Shown: positions 17,374-26,163, counted from the stretch's first letter. The stretch is 46,865 nt of DNA from Sulfobacillus benefaciens (GCA_003023725.1 PXYT01000025.1:1-46865); one strand, 5' to 3'. Translations and numbers: made by a program. The notes: generated by a model not told the origin, from the sequence alone.

Positions 17374-18030
17374 TTAAACCTCCCGTGTGCCTTGATGCAG
17401 TGTGGTGTGACGCGGAACGCCAACAAGATGTCCTTCATGGTCCACTAAGAGAAAGTCGGTGCCCATAGGAAAATCCCGGACCATCTCCTCCCGCCTCCTG
17501 ATCCAATCCTCTTCCAAACCAGACACCGCCACCAACCGTGTACCGGGTATTCCGGGTCCACTCATTCTCCAAAGGCGTGTTGCGATCCGGGAAAGTTCGG
17601 GACAATCCGTGGGTTCCACGGCTTGAACCCGGCTTACTAAAATCGTGATCAAAGCACCCTGGCCGGGATTCAGAAGTTCTCCGGCAAAGAGGGGGGACAA
17701 AAATCTCCGAATTTCCTGGGCATCGGTCGGTTCCTGGATAAATACGTATTCGGCGGGACTTCCCGGTTCGGCGGCCTTGGCCCATGTGAGGGTTTGCAAG
17801 GCGGCCGCCAAAGCCTGTTGTCCGCTCCCCCCGGTAGCGAAGGTCACCTGGCGATCCAACAGCGTCAAGGCAATGGATGCCAAGGGAGGGGAAACGAACG
17901 GGCTTGGATCCGGGGGTGACCAGGGCGGAATCGCCACGACACGTCCCGGTTCCGACATCGCGGCCAGCAGCTGCCGGAATACGTTCTGGGTATGATACAC
18001 TCCATCAGAGCTCTCATCGAGGTTTGTCAT
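17374..18030 (-). CDS. phnH: C-P lyase core subunit PhnH
   Basis: A 218-residue subunit that dimerises in the PhnGHIJ core complex. The family N-terminus is recognisable as HTQNVFRQLLAAMSEPGRV, and a Pro-rich stretch with RTRLV-like GTRLVAVSG and GTDFLLVD occurs in the C-terminal half. ATG 18030 has GGGGAG upstream and overlaps the end of phnG by 17 nt, which argues for translational coupling. A 24-codon upstream extension of the frame is rejected. Confidence 0.94.
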   Translation of the reverse strand: MTNLDESSDGVYHTQNVFRQLLAAMSEPGRVVAIPPWSPPDPSPFVSPPLASIALTLLDRQVTFATGGSGQQALAAALQTLTWAKAAEPGSPAEYVFIQEPTDAQEIRRFLSPLFAGELLNPGQGALITILVSRVQAVEPTDCPELSRIATRLWRMSGPGIPGTRLVAVSGLEEDWIRRREEMVRDFPMGTDFLLVDHEGHLVGVPRHTTLHQGTREV

Positions 18031-18451
18031 ATTCACTCCCCGTCTCGAACCGGACTCGCGTTTGGGATACCGCGGCAAATTCCTCACGATGGCGCCGGAC
18101 AAGCTCTGCCTCCGCTTCCTTTAACCGAGTCACCCAGTATTCGGTGGGAAGAGTCCCTTTGTTCCATGCAGCATCCACAACAGCCAGCCGGTAGGCCTTT
18201 TCCGTGTCGTCTCCCAAAACCGCGCCGAATCCCAGGACGTTATCAATTGCCACCGTACATTCACTAATGAGAATTTCTCCCAGAAAAAAGGGGACACGCT
18301 GCACCGCATCCAAAGCCTTAGCCATCACACACCCATTGGAACTCTGCCTATGAATGCGCACGGGCACCTTATTCTCGACATAGTGACACAGGCTGATCAG
18401 CAAATCCCCTTCGTCTTCCACTAGAATCCGAGTCCTCTGCCGTCTATTCAT
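18014..18451 (-). CDS. phnG: C-P lyase core subunit PhnG
   Basis: A 145-residue subunit, first gene of the phn operon. Typical features are MNRRQRTRILVE at the start, VRIHRQSSNGCVMAKALDA in place of the usual MVRARDS-like segment, and FFLGEILISEC (usually FyLGEvlvte), followed by GDDTEKAYRLAVVDAAW. ATG 18451 has GGAGGA 9 nt upstream. The upstream leader is long and contains a hairpin conserved in a second, decayed copy of this region at 26.8-27.0 kb. Confidence 0.92.
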   Translation of the reverse strand: MNRRQRTRILVEDEGDLLISLCHYVENKVPVRIHRQSSNGCVMAKALDAVQRVPFFLGEILISECTVAIDNVLGFGAVLGDDTEKAYRLAVVDAAWNKGTLPTEYWVTRLKEAEAELVRRHREEFAAVSQTRVRFETGSEYDKPR

Positions 18452-18492
18452 AGGAAATGCTCCTCCCCCGAAATTCGCCCCTCCCGTCTTCC

Positions 18493-18705
18493 CCGTGAAG
18501 AAGTCCGGCCCCAGGGCGGAGAGGACCCGGTGTTCTCTCGGCCCTGTCGAAATGGATGGTTCACCAAACAACGTACCCCTCCCCCATGAACTTCCCGGGA
18601 TCTTTTTGTTAGAGTTGGATTAACGGATGGTGCATCTCCGGCGCCCTGGGTTGACGCGCCGCAGCGGATCGTTCGGGATATTGACGTTCCGGCCAAACTG
18701 CCATA
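18493..18705 (-). repeat. phn leader and promoter region, copy 1
   Basis: This stretch upstream of phnG resembles 26803-27008 over about 210 bp by eye. Conserved blocks include a region with TTATCCAACTCTAACAAAAA or close to it (near 18607-18630), TTCATG, TTGTTTGGTGAA, the hairpin of the next entry and CCGGACTTCTTCACGGG. It probably holds the phn promoter. TTAATC-N5-CTAACA (minus strand) weakly resembles a PhoP-type box, but I do not rely on it. Confidence 0.7.
18512..18546 (-). ncRNA. Candidate structured leader RNA of the phn operon
   Basis: On the minus strand CAGGGC-C-GAGAG pairs with CTCTC-C-GCCCTG (11 pairs, one C-C mismatch) around the loop AACACCGGGTC, about 60 nt before the phnG start. 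The decayed second copy at 26825-26853 has the same loop and a different but still paired stem, including a G-C to T-A double change. The hairpin is directly visible; a regulatory role is inference. Confidence 0.5.
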
Positions 18706-19251
18706 CCGGACAGACAACTAATCCTGCCACGCCGGGCGGTTGTGTCACCCGGGCAGCCAAGAAGATTCCACACGCCAGGTTGGGCCTCGACCCTTATAGC
18801 CCGTGATCCACGAATGAACCCATCCCAACCTACGTGAGGGAAGACGGATCCCATGCGGGAACGAACTCCATGGCGACAAATTCTCGATCAGCCCCATTCA
18901 GTGATGTTCCGCTTCATCGGTGATGTTGTGCGTGAAGTGACGTCACCTGTTCCGTCTATCACGAATCACGACAATTATTAACCATGCGGCGACGCCAATG
19001 CCGAGTAGCAGTTGCCAAACTGGCATATCCCCGAAACCCTCCTGGTATTCGTTACAAGCGTGAAGTCATCACAACGTTAAACATAATTAATCATCCCCGG
19101 TCCCACCACATACAAGCCGTTCCAATATTCCCGGGACTCGCGACTGAAGTGTCCAGGCGCCTTGACACTTGAGGAGTCAAGACCCTGACAGAGCCCTGAC
19201 TCGTCTCAAAATTTTGCCCCTCTCCAATTAAACGAGTCCAGCCTGTGCTGC
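18706..19251. other. Intergenic region upstream of the phn leader
   Basis: No gene is supported. It separates the phn leader from the downstream end of the kinase-HAD gene, which runs the same way. No clear terminator after the kinase-HAD stop is visible. Confidence 0.45.
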
Positions 19252-20475
19252 TTAAAACCAAATGCCCTCCATTGCCAAATGCCGGGTGAAATCCACAGTA
19301 TTTGAGAATACGTGTCCATGCATACCCAGATTTTCGGCCACAGTAACATTGGCGGCCTTGTCATCAACAAACAGAATATTCTCCGGCTCAACAGCTATTT
19401 TGTGAAGCAGATGTTGAAAAATCCGTGGGTCAGGCTTCCGCATCCGAACGCGATAGGAGTTGATCACAAATTCGAAGAGATCCCACACACCGAAGTATTG
19501 AATTTCGTCGTCCCACCCATTTCCGACTTCGACCGAAATGTGGGGAAACTCGGAGATAATCGCACGGGCATATTCAACCACCTCCTGAACGAGATCCCAA
19601 AAACGCATCGGCTTAAGGAGTGTTGGAGAAAAATTGGATGCCTGCTCCATAATGAGCAAGTCGGATACCAAACTTTTCATTTTGGAAATGGTCGTGTCGA
19701 CCACCCTTAAAGCCGTCCTGCCTTGGGACGTCGTTAAACCATCACGCTGAAGAACGCTCAGATTCCCTTGAATCACCGTCAACAAGGTTCGCAGGTGATG
19801 GGTCACATCGGCAAGCTGTGCCCGCTCTCGCTTCTGCCCTTCTCGCAGGTCTGAGAGTAGCCGGTTGATTAAAACCGACAAATCGTAAAATTCGTCGCCG
19901 GAGTTCGGAATCGGCAACGACTCGCTTATCCCCGCATTAAGCATATGTTCTGCGGACGAGATCATTGAACGCACCGGTTTCAATGTGTTTTGCACGAACG
20001 CCCCGGCCGCTGTTCGAATTATCAGAGTTCCCGCGGCAGATCCAATAATCAAAACGGCCAGCAAAAGTGTCGCCAGGAAATCGTAGTCATTCAACGGAAC
20101 GTCGATCACTAAAGTCCGCTCCCGGTGGGAGGTGACGAATTGGTAAGCGTTAAGTGCCGGAAAGAATCCCACTGTGACACGTCTTGGCGGGTCACAGGCA
20201 GCATTGGGCGATTTCAACACCACGTGCTCCGCTTGCATCACCCAAATACGGGCTTCGTCGGGCCGATTGTAGACGTGAAGCGCCGCAGCCAACCCGCCTC
20301 CGTAATCGGTGCCAATGACGGCCAAAGTGTGTTGGGCATGCAAGCGAATGTCGTGGTACATATGCCACAGCGCCGTGCCCAGAGTGGCTAAAGAAAACAC
20401 CACTAATGTTGTGGCGGCAACCTTGGTAATTTGACGCATAAAGACGTGAAAAGCACGAGATGCACCCTGCGTCAT
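19252..20475 (-). CDS. Chimeric sensor: histidine kinase N-terminal part fused to a HAD C-terminal domain
   Basis: This 407-residue protein starts like a normal membrane sensor kinase: helix one (about 13-40), an extracytoplasmic domain (41-133), helix two (134-158), HAMP (160-217) and the dimerisation/phosphoacceptor helix with DVTHHLRTLL, H226 being the probable phosphoacceptor. No N, G1 or G2 boxes of an ATPase domain follow. After about residue 319 the sequence becomes the C-terminal half of a HAD-IA hydrolase: motif II region VINSYRV (S340), motif III K347 in RKPDPRIF, motif IV FVDDKAANV (D371, D372). The HAD nucleophile motif is absent. The frame is open throughout. The ATG overlaps the regulator stop (TAATG). 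It most likely arose by a deletion joining neighbouring genes; it cannot autophosphorylate in the usual way. Confidence 0.88.
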   Translation of the reverse strand: MTQGASRAFHVFMRQITKVAATTLVVFSLATLGTALWHMYHDIRLHAQHTLAVIGTDYGGGLAAALHVYNRPDEARIWVMQAEHVVLKSPNAACDPPRRVTVGFFPALNAYQFVTSHRERTLVIDVPLNDYDFLATLLLAVLIIGSAAGTLIIRTAAGAFVQNTLKPVRSMISSAEHMLNAGISESLPIPNSGDEFYDLSVLINRLLSDLREGQKRERAQLADVTHHLRTLLTVIQGNLSVLQRDGLTTSQGRTALRVVDTTISKMKSLVSDLLIMEQASNFSPTLLKPMRFWDLVQEVVEYARAIISEFPHISVEVGNGWDDEIQYFGVWDLFEFVINSYRVRMRKPDPRIFQHLLHKIAVEPENILFVDDKAANVTVAENLGMHGHVFSNTVDFTRHLAMEGIWF

Positions 20476-21158
20476 TAATCCACCAACTTCAGGGTATAGC
20501 CCATTCCCCGGACGGTGGCAAGTTCGGCGTCTGTGTCGTTCCACGGTATTTTTTGACGCAAATACCGGACATAAACATCGACCACGGCCGTTGATCCGCC
20601 AAACCCCCATCCCCATACGTGGTCGAGAATCATGTCTCGTGTCAGGACAATGCCAAGATTCTCCATGAGATATCGCAATAGAGCAAATTCACGGATACTC
20701 AGCTCGACAGGCTGTCCCCAAACCATTACCTGGTGTCGTGATGCGGAGAGTTGAATTTTTCCCGCAAAGAGCCAATCCCCTGAACTGCCTGACATCCTGC
20801 GGCTGCGCCTGATCAACGCGCGCATGCGGGCGAGCACTTCCGTAATAGAAAAGGGTTTTACCAAGTAATCATCGGCACCGGCATCAAGACCCAGCACTCT
20901 ATCTGTCAACTCGTCGCGTGCGGATAATATAAGGATAGGGACATCCGATTGACGGCGCATCATCCAGCACAGCGCGAGCCCATCAATGTCCGGCAACATT
21001 AAGTCCAACAAGACCATCGCTGCCGAATGGGATCGAAGAACCCGCAAGCCGGCGTCTCCGTCTCGGCACCAGTTGATCTGCCAATCTTCGCGAGCCAGCT
21101 CCTGGATAAGCAGTTGGCCAATCTGCGGGTCGTCCTCGATAAGCAAGGCAACCGGCAT
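20475..21158 (-). CDS. OmpR/PhoB-family response regulator
   Basis: A 227-residue two-domain regulator. The receiver has the acidic pair E8-D9-D10, phosphoacceptor D52 in LLDLMLPDIDG, and Lys about 101 in LVKPF. The C-terminal winged helix contains LSIREFALLRYLMEN and VDVYVRYLRQKI, typical of the OmpR class, followed by TVRGMGYTL. ATG 21158 has GAGGGGG at good spacing. It is co-transcribed with the chimeric kinase. Tandem 11-bp repeats upstream of the divergent PHS transporter are the sort of site this class binds, suggesting a phosphate-linked role. Confidence 0.94.
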   Translation of the reverse strand: MPVALLIEDDPQIGQLLIQELAREDWQINWCRDGDAGLRVLRSHSAAMVLLDLMLPDIDGLALCWMMRRQSDVPILILSARDELTDRVLGLDAGADDYLVKPFSITEVLARMRALIRRSRRMSGSSGDWLFAGKIQLSASRHQVMVWGQPVELSIREFALLRYLMENLGIVLTRDMILDHVWGWGFGGSTAVVDVYVRYLRQKIPWNDTDAELATVRGMGYTLKLVD

Positions 21159-21639
21159 CCTACTACCCCCTCGTAAATAACTTCAAGTTGGGAAAAACAC
21201 TGCGTCAACACCAAATAGACTGGCTATTATCCGGGCATGGAGCAATGCTTTTGTTCGGGTTCGCCGAAAGTGAAAACCAAAGACCGCTATAGGCCTCCCT
21301 TAGGGATCCTGCCGCAGCATTCTTCTCGCCTAGATCTGCCCTCTTGTCGGGCCATTGGATATACCGAAGCTATTATAGAAGGAGACTATTATAACGCGAG
21401 GACATTTCGATTAAAGATGGGTTAAAGGATGGAAGTTGCCCACTATCCCTCCCAAGTCTGCACAACGCAGCCCAATCAAATTTGATGCCCTGGAACAAGC
21501 CGCGAGTTCAGTGTGAACGCGGATAGAGGATCTGGTCCCGATCATGGACCCCGTCGGACGGCCATGCCATCACCTCGAATCTTGTGAAATTGACTAACCG
21601 GTAGGGGATGATCATCTGATCACCGACATGCATGATGGC

Positions 21640-21726
21640 TTAGAGACAGAGAAAACGATCCGCTCCCGCAATATATACATAGGTGGTGTCTGTTTGCCAG
21701 AATTGGTTCGGTGCTGTGATCACGTA
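21640..21726 (-). pseudogene. Possible integrase-type (rve) transposase scrap
   Basis: The minus frame ending at a stop at 21640-21642 reads PNQFWQTDTTYVYI, which resembles the NQxWxxDxTY motif surrounding the first catalytic Asp of IS3-like transposases. It is cut by a stop 15 codons later, and no longer coding frame is recognisable. A chance match cannot be excluded. Confidence 0.3.
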
Positions 21727-21887
21727 ACCCGGTAGAGTAAAAGGAGCTCTTCCGAATCCCGTCACCGGGTCTCAACAAAATAGGATCACGGAACCCATCC
21801 AGGGGGCCAACAGGCCATTGTCCAAGGCTATTCCTCACAGAGATCATTGCATCGAATGGCCTTACACCACGCATCGGTGCCAAGTTG

Positions 21888-21909
21888 ACTTCATGAGAAC
21901 TTCATGAGA
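21888..21909 (+). promoter_or_regulatory. Tandem 11-bp direct repeats, candidate response-regulator site
   Basis: ACTTCATGAGA occurs twice in perfect tandem, preceded by TTG so that a -35-like TTGACT overlaps the first copy, and followed by two looser 11-bp units (starting AATTAACG and TCATAACC). The 11-bp phase is that of OmpR/PhoB-class sites. It lies about 195 nt upstream of the PHS transporter. Confidence 0.5.
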
Positions 21910-22102
21910 AATTAACGTATTCATAACCTATTTATCCCCCCGTCTTAATACACTCCCGTTATGCTCACTTTGGACTCGTCGTGCATGCTATCCACAGCTG
22001 AAGATAACGACCTCGTTCTCACGCCAATATACAGAGGTTCGGCGATACGCGAGTGTGATACCGGCACCAAAATACCGTATGTTTACTCGGGGAGGGTGAA
22101 TT

Positions 22103-23542
22103 ATGGATCAGGGATCATCAGGAAATACCCGTGATCGCCTTTTGAAACCGCTGGAGGATACAGGGCTGCAAAAATTTCACTTTCGCACCTGGCTCACAGC
22201 AGGCATGGGTTTTTTCACGGACGCCTATGACTTGTTCATTATCGGCGTTGTGACCACACTTTTAGCCCCATTATGGCATCTGAGCACGTTAGATCTGATG
22301 TTACTCAACAGTTCTGCACTGTTTGCTGCGGTGCTAGGAGCCTTGATTTTTGGACGCTTAATGGACAAGTTGGGCCGAAAAGCTATTTATGGTCTGGAAG
22401 CCGCACTGCTGACTTTAGGGGCCCTCTTGTCCGCATTTTCCGTCAACTTCTGGATGCTGCTGATTTTGCGATTTATTGTCGGAATGGGAGTTGGCGGCGA
22501 TTACCCGATGAGCGGGATTATCATGAGTGAATACTCCAATCGGAAGAACCGCGGATTTTTGGTCAATTCCGTCTTTGCCATGCAAGGATTTGGCTTATTG
22601 GTTGGTCCGCTCGTCGCCATCATTCTGCTCTCCAGCGGCATGCCGGATATGGTGGCATGGCGGGTTATGCTGGGATTAGGCGCCATTCCCGCGGCCGTGG
22701 TCATCTATCTGCGACGCAAAATTTCCGAAACCCCGCACTTCACCCTCGGAGTACGCGGAGATGTCAAGGAAACGGCTCAGATTGTGCAGCACTTAACCGG
22801 AAAACCCGTGGCGGCTACAGAGCCCAATGTCTCCAAACTATCCAGTTCCCCCAAGGTGTTGTTCAGCGACAAACGGCTCTTCGTGACACTTATTGGCACC
22901 GCCTTTTCATGGATGTTCTTGGACATGGCATTTTACGGCAACAGTGTGTCTTCCGGGCTGGTCATGAAAGCATTGCAGCCGCATGGCACCTTGATCTCCC
23001 ACACGCTGACCTCCTTTTGGATATTTCTGGCGGCGGCGGTACCGGGGTATTGGATCTCGGCACTCACTGTAGACAAGTTAGGACGCCGGTTTATTCAAAT
23101 TATGGGATTCGTGGTGATGGCCCTGGCCTATGGACTACTATGGCTTGACCCTGGGATTACCTCGGTTCCAATTGACTTTCTTTTGGTTTATGCGGTTAGC
23201 TACTTCTTCATCGAGTTTGGTCCCAACTGCACCACCTTTGTGTTTCCTTCCGAGGTGTTTCCTGTAACGGTACGCGGCATGGGTTTCGGCATTTCTGCCT
23301 CTCTCGGCAAATTTGGGGCGGCGATCGCGGCTTTCTTGTTTCCCCTGCTGCTGATCCAGTTGAAACTGCCCGGCACGATGGGACTGTTGGCGGGTATTTC
23401 TCTGCTGGGAGCCGTCTTAACGATGATCGTCTTACCAGAACCCAAAGGCTTGACGTTGCGGCAAGCCTCCCAAGAACAGATATTAGAAGACTCTGGTCAG
23501 TCTTCGTCAAGTCAGGAGAAGTTGAGGCCGTCTCACTCTTAA
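22103..23542 (+). CDS. MFS transporter, PHS (phosphate:H+ symporter) family
   Basis: A 479-residue protein with twelve predicted helices. It carries GMGFFTDAYDLF in the first helix and GMGVGGDYPMSGIIMSEY in helix four/loop, matching the PHS-family signature closely, as well as GRLMDKLGRK between helices two and three. It is predicted to import phosphate (or a related anion) with protons. ATG 22103 has GGGAGGG at good spacing. It is divergent from the two-component system and followed by a small membrane gene. It is a paralogue of 8503-9906 and the more canonical of the two. Confidence 0.92.
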   Translation: MDQGSSGNTRDRLLKPLEDTGLQKFHFRTWLTAGMGFFTDAYDLFIIGVVTTLLAPLWHLSTLDLMLLNSSALFAAVLGALIFGRLMDKLGRKAIYGLEAALLTLGALLSAFSVNFWMLLILRFIVGMGVGGDYPMSGIIMSEYSNRKNRGFLVNSVFAMQGFGLLVGPLVAIILLSSGMPDMVAWRVMLGLGAIPAAVVIYLRRKISETPHFTLGVRGDVKETAQIVQHLTGKPVAATEPNVSKLSSSPKVLFSDKRLFVTLIGTAFSWMFLDMAFYGNSVSSGLVMKALQPHGTLISHTLTSFWIFLAAAVPGYWISALTVDKLGRRFIQIMGFVVMALAYGLLWLDPGITSVPIDFLLVYAVSYFFIEFGPNCTTFVFPSEVFPVTVRGMGFGISASLGKFGAAIAAFLFPLLLIQLKLPGTMGLLAGISLLGAVLTMIVLPEPKGLTLRQASQEQILEDSGQSSSSQEKLRPSHS

Positions 23543-23641
23543 AGGATAACGGGATCGCTCTGGAAAGAACACGAAAAATCCGTTGGTGAAACGAGACAAC
23601 CAGTCCCAACTGCCAGACGGGCGAGAGGGGGTCAAACACCA

Positions 23642-23941
23642 ATGCTGTCCGAATCGAGATCACAGCTACCGCGAACAAGAAAAATCATTGAGTTTCATAA
23701 CTTTCGCAGTCGTATCCGTCGTCTTAAGCAGTGGTTCGTGCTCACCGAACTACTCGCAGGAAGCATAACAGTGCTCATAGAATGGCTCTTGCTGAAACGA
23801 GTTTCTGGATGGAGTTGGAGGATCGGACTCATGGTGTTCTTCACGCTGAGTGGAGGATTATTGGAATACCTCGTCTGGCTGGCTACGGTAGGCACTCGCC
23901 GCCGTATTGTTCATCACCGTCAAAATCATCGATACAAATAG
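23642..23941 (+). CDS. Small two-helix membrane protein, paralogue of 1786-2127
   Basis: A 99-residue protein with a basic N-terminus containing KIIEF, two hydrophobic helices (about residues 32-52 and 59-82), LEYLVWL at the end of the second helix and a basic, His-rich tail (HHRQNHR). GAGAGGGGG precedes the ATG. It begins 99 nt after the PHS transporter and is followed by a good terminator, so it is probably the last gene of that transcript. Its function is unknown; the family is one I cannot name. Confidence 0.7.
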   Translation: MLSESRSQLPRTRKIIEFHNFRSRIRRLKQWFVLTELLAGSITVLIEWLLLKRVSGWSWRIGLMVFFTLSGGLLEYLVWLATVGTRRRIVHHRQNHRYK

Positions 23942-23977
23942 AGGCAATGGCAGCAAAAGACCGGTTAAGATTCGCAT

Positions 23978-24008
23978 AGCGCCCTGCAAAACAGCAAGGC
24001 GCTTTCTT
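23978..24008 (+). terminator. Intrinsic terminator after the small membrane gene
   Basis: AGCGCC-C-TGC pairs with GCA-A-GGCGCT around AAAACA, followed by TTTCTT. It lies 37 nt after the stop codon. Confidence 0.75.
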
Positions 24009-24997
24009 AATTGATGACGGCATCGACGTTCACTCTATTGGCGCCTTAACTTCTTTGGGTCAAGAATTGCCTGGCACATCGCCACAGCGTCATAAACGGC
24101 ACGTAGCCGATCACAGCACACATTCTTCGTTTGCCGTAAAACTATTGCTAAAACTTGTTGGATTCTAAAACCTGAATCATGAAACATTAAATGTATGTTC
24201 GTGTTATCACTAACAACACCATGATATGATGCGACAGTTAAAAGTGGCTTGTGTCTGGAGTCCTCCATTACCAAAATCGGGCGTAAAGCCCCCGCCTTGA
24301 GGCCAATGCATTACCCATAAGTATTGGGTGGGTGAAGGAAGTCCCACATAGCCGTGAGTTTGTCGTCGGAAGGCTCACCAGAGTATCTTCAGATCCGGAT
24401 GACCATCTCGTGTGCGTCCCCCAGTTTGGTAGTCCACAATCCGCTAATCCGGTCGTTTGCATTTCCGTCTGATTCACCATGTCCTGGGAGACATCCGAGA
24501 AGCCGTGATGACGTGGGATTGGACCAATCCGCAGGATAGGAGCCATTGAACTCTTTCACGCGTAGAATGCCTTGGGCTGGGAGGGGATCATCCGAGGCAA
24601 AGGGTCGACTCACCGGGCAGGGACCCCCGGAGTGCGGCGAACTCCGGGCGATTTTCGTCGTCGGATTCCCTCGCTAAATCGACGGGTTGCAGAGGCAATA
24701 CGCGCACCTGACGGAAGACGCCGGCTCCCGTTGACCCTCATGACTTGACTCCACTGACCAACGTTCCTAAACCGAGTGCGTTTTTCCGAAAAATGCGCAT
24801 TTCGGGCATCTCCTGGGGTTATATGTTAACCCGTCCCCCACAGCGGCCACACAACGCGGGGCATCTGAGATCCAGCGTGGCCGACCTTCGATCGCGGCAT
24901 CCATTTGGCGCAAAAAACTTTGTCCCAATAGCAGCGGACCCACGACCAAAAACTAGGGATCTCTCAGCACCGAGAGAGAAGAGCCGTGCGTCGTGGA
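24009..24997. other. Gene-poor stretch
   Basis: Short open frames on the minus strand at 24035-24274 and 24268-24546 have no recognisable motifs or good start sites. A 7-bp hairpin CCGGAGT/ACTCCGG at 24627-24647 is followed by GCGATTTTCG and may be a weak terminator. The region probably contains decayed mobile DNA, as an IS1380-like relic begins at its right edge. Confidence 0.4.
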
Positions 24998-25400
24998 GCA
25001 TTTGAGGAAGCTCCCCCGGTACGGCACGCGCCGGGGGAGTGCGTGTGCCAAGTCACCGAACGCACTATCGCCACCGATGGTGGTCAGATCTTGCTGATTT
25101 CCGACATTGAGGTCGCCCCGTACTGCACATCCTAAACCCCAACCCCGGATGACAGACTCCCGTGGTACCGGGATCATGGCACGATGGAACAGGATCACAG
25201 CGAGGTCAAGGCGGATGTGCATTTTAAAGCGGTTGCCGTCAGGAAAGTTTGCCACCAACCAACTCGTGCTCCATCTGGCGTGTCTCACCTATAACCTCTT
25301 GCCTGTCATTGGTCAGGCGACAATCGGGCGTGAGGATACGCCCTTACGTAAGGTCGCCCAGTCAATCGCCCATGCACGCCAAGACCGCATTCGTTACGGT
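24998..25400 (+). pseudogene. IS1380-like transposase C-terminal relic
   Basis: The frame from 24998 reads VTERTIATDGGQILLISDIE, a TAA at 25133-25135, then WYRDHGTMEQDHSEVKADV; near 25230 the frame shifts and continues with RLPSGKFATNQLVLHL and LTYNLLPVIGQ. This order matches the C-terminal half of IS1380-family DDE transposases, whose catalytic Glu lies in the HGTxEQxHSE block. The stop codon, frameshift and missing N-terminal half make it non-functional. Confidence 0.75.
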
Positions 25401-25575
25401 CCGGGAAACCGGTGGGACCGAGTCACCGGGCAACTCGTCTCCTCCCTTCGAAAGAACATCGTCCTTGGAAGCCGGTGCAGACAGTGCCTGTCACAATACT
25501 GTATTATCCAGTCTACCCGTGCCGCAAATGGAATTTTTCATGGAGATCAGTGACACTCCATGACTTTTGGTCAGG

Positions 25576-26163
25576 CTATTTTGGAAGAGAATCCAGGTGC
25601 TCCGTGGAATTATACCCCCCGATGTGCCACGTTCCCTGACGATGGGACAATCGGCTTAAGCAGGCATTTTTCAAAGTTGTCTTACCGGAACCTATTTCTC
25701 CGTTGGAGAGGACGGCGAGAATTGCATTGATCACGGCGCCATGCGACACCACAATTATTTTCTTGCCGGAATAGTGCTGAAGAATATGGTTAAGCACTCC
25801 CATGGAACGGTGAGTGAGCACGCTGCGATCCTCTCGACCCGGAATCTGTCCATTGGGGAATCTTAAGGCTATTTCCTGGTGAGTGAGTCCGGACGCCTCG
25901 CCATAATTTCTTTCACGGAGATCGTCGACTTGCAAGACCGTGGCCGTCTTCACAAGCTGTTCAATAATTTCCGCCGTTTTTCGCGCCCGGCTCAAAGGAC
26001 TCGTCAAGATCACGTCCCATGATTCTCGGGCAAGATACAGACCGCAACGTGTTGCCTGATAGATTCCGGTCTCATTGAGTTCAATATCCTCCTGACCTTG
26101 CAGGCGTCCCCTAAGGTTCCAGTCGGTTTCCCCATGCCTTACCAGACAAACTGTTGACCCCAT
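25576..26163 (-). CDS. Histidine phosphatase (phosphoglycerate mutase-like)
   Basis: A 195-residue branch-1 histidine phosphatase. RHGETDWN provides the phosphorylated His (H10), SPLSRARKTAE the conserved Arg, RERNYGEASGL the acid region, and VVSHGAV the second His. Length and motifs fit the cofactor-independent phosphatases of the GpmB/CobC type. AGGAGT lies 6 nt before the ATG. It stands alone between an IS relic and the phn leader relic. The substrate is unknown. Confidence 0.92.
   Translation of the reverse strand: MGSTVCLVRHGETDWNLRGRLQGQEDIELNETGIYQATRCGLYLARESWDVILTSPLSRARKTAEIIEQLVKTATVLQVDDLRERNYGEASGLTHQEIALRFPNGQIPGREDRSVLTHRSMGVLNHILQHYSGKKIIVVSHGAVINAILAVLSNGEIGSGKTTLKNACLSRLSHRQGTWHIGGYNSTEHLDSLPK

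Larger units (their letters stand above)
21159..22102. other. Divergent intergenic region between the response regulator and the PHS transporter
   Basis: It contains a probable transposase scrap at 21640-21726 and tandem 11-bp repeats at 21888-21909, listed separately. The rest shows no supported gene on either strand. Confidence 0.5.

Noticed and set aside
24035-24546. Two overlapping minus-strand open frames
   Set aside because: No motifs, no ribosome binding sites; probably chance frames in decayed DNA.
24767-24949. Minus-strand 60-codon frame reminiscent of a retropepsin-like segment (LLLGQSFL)
   Set aside because: Too short, no catalytic DTG/DSG motif, and lies in IS-derived DNA.
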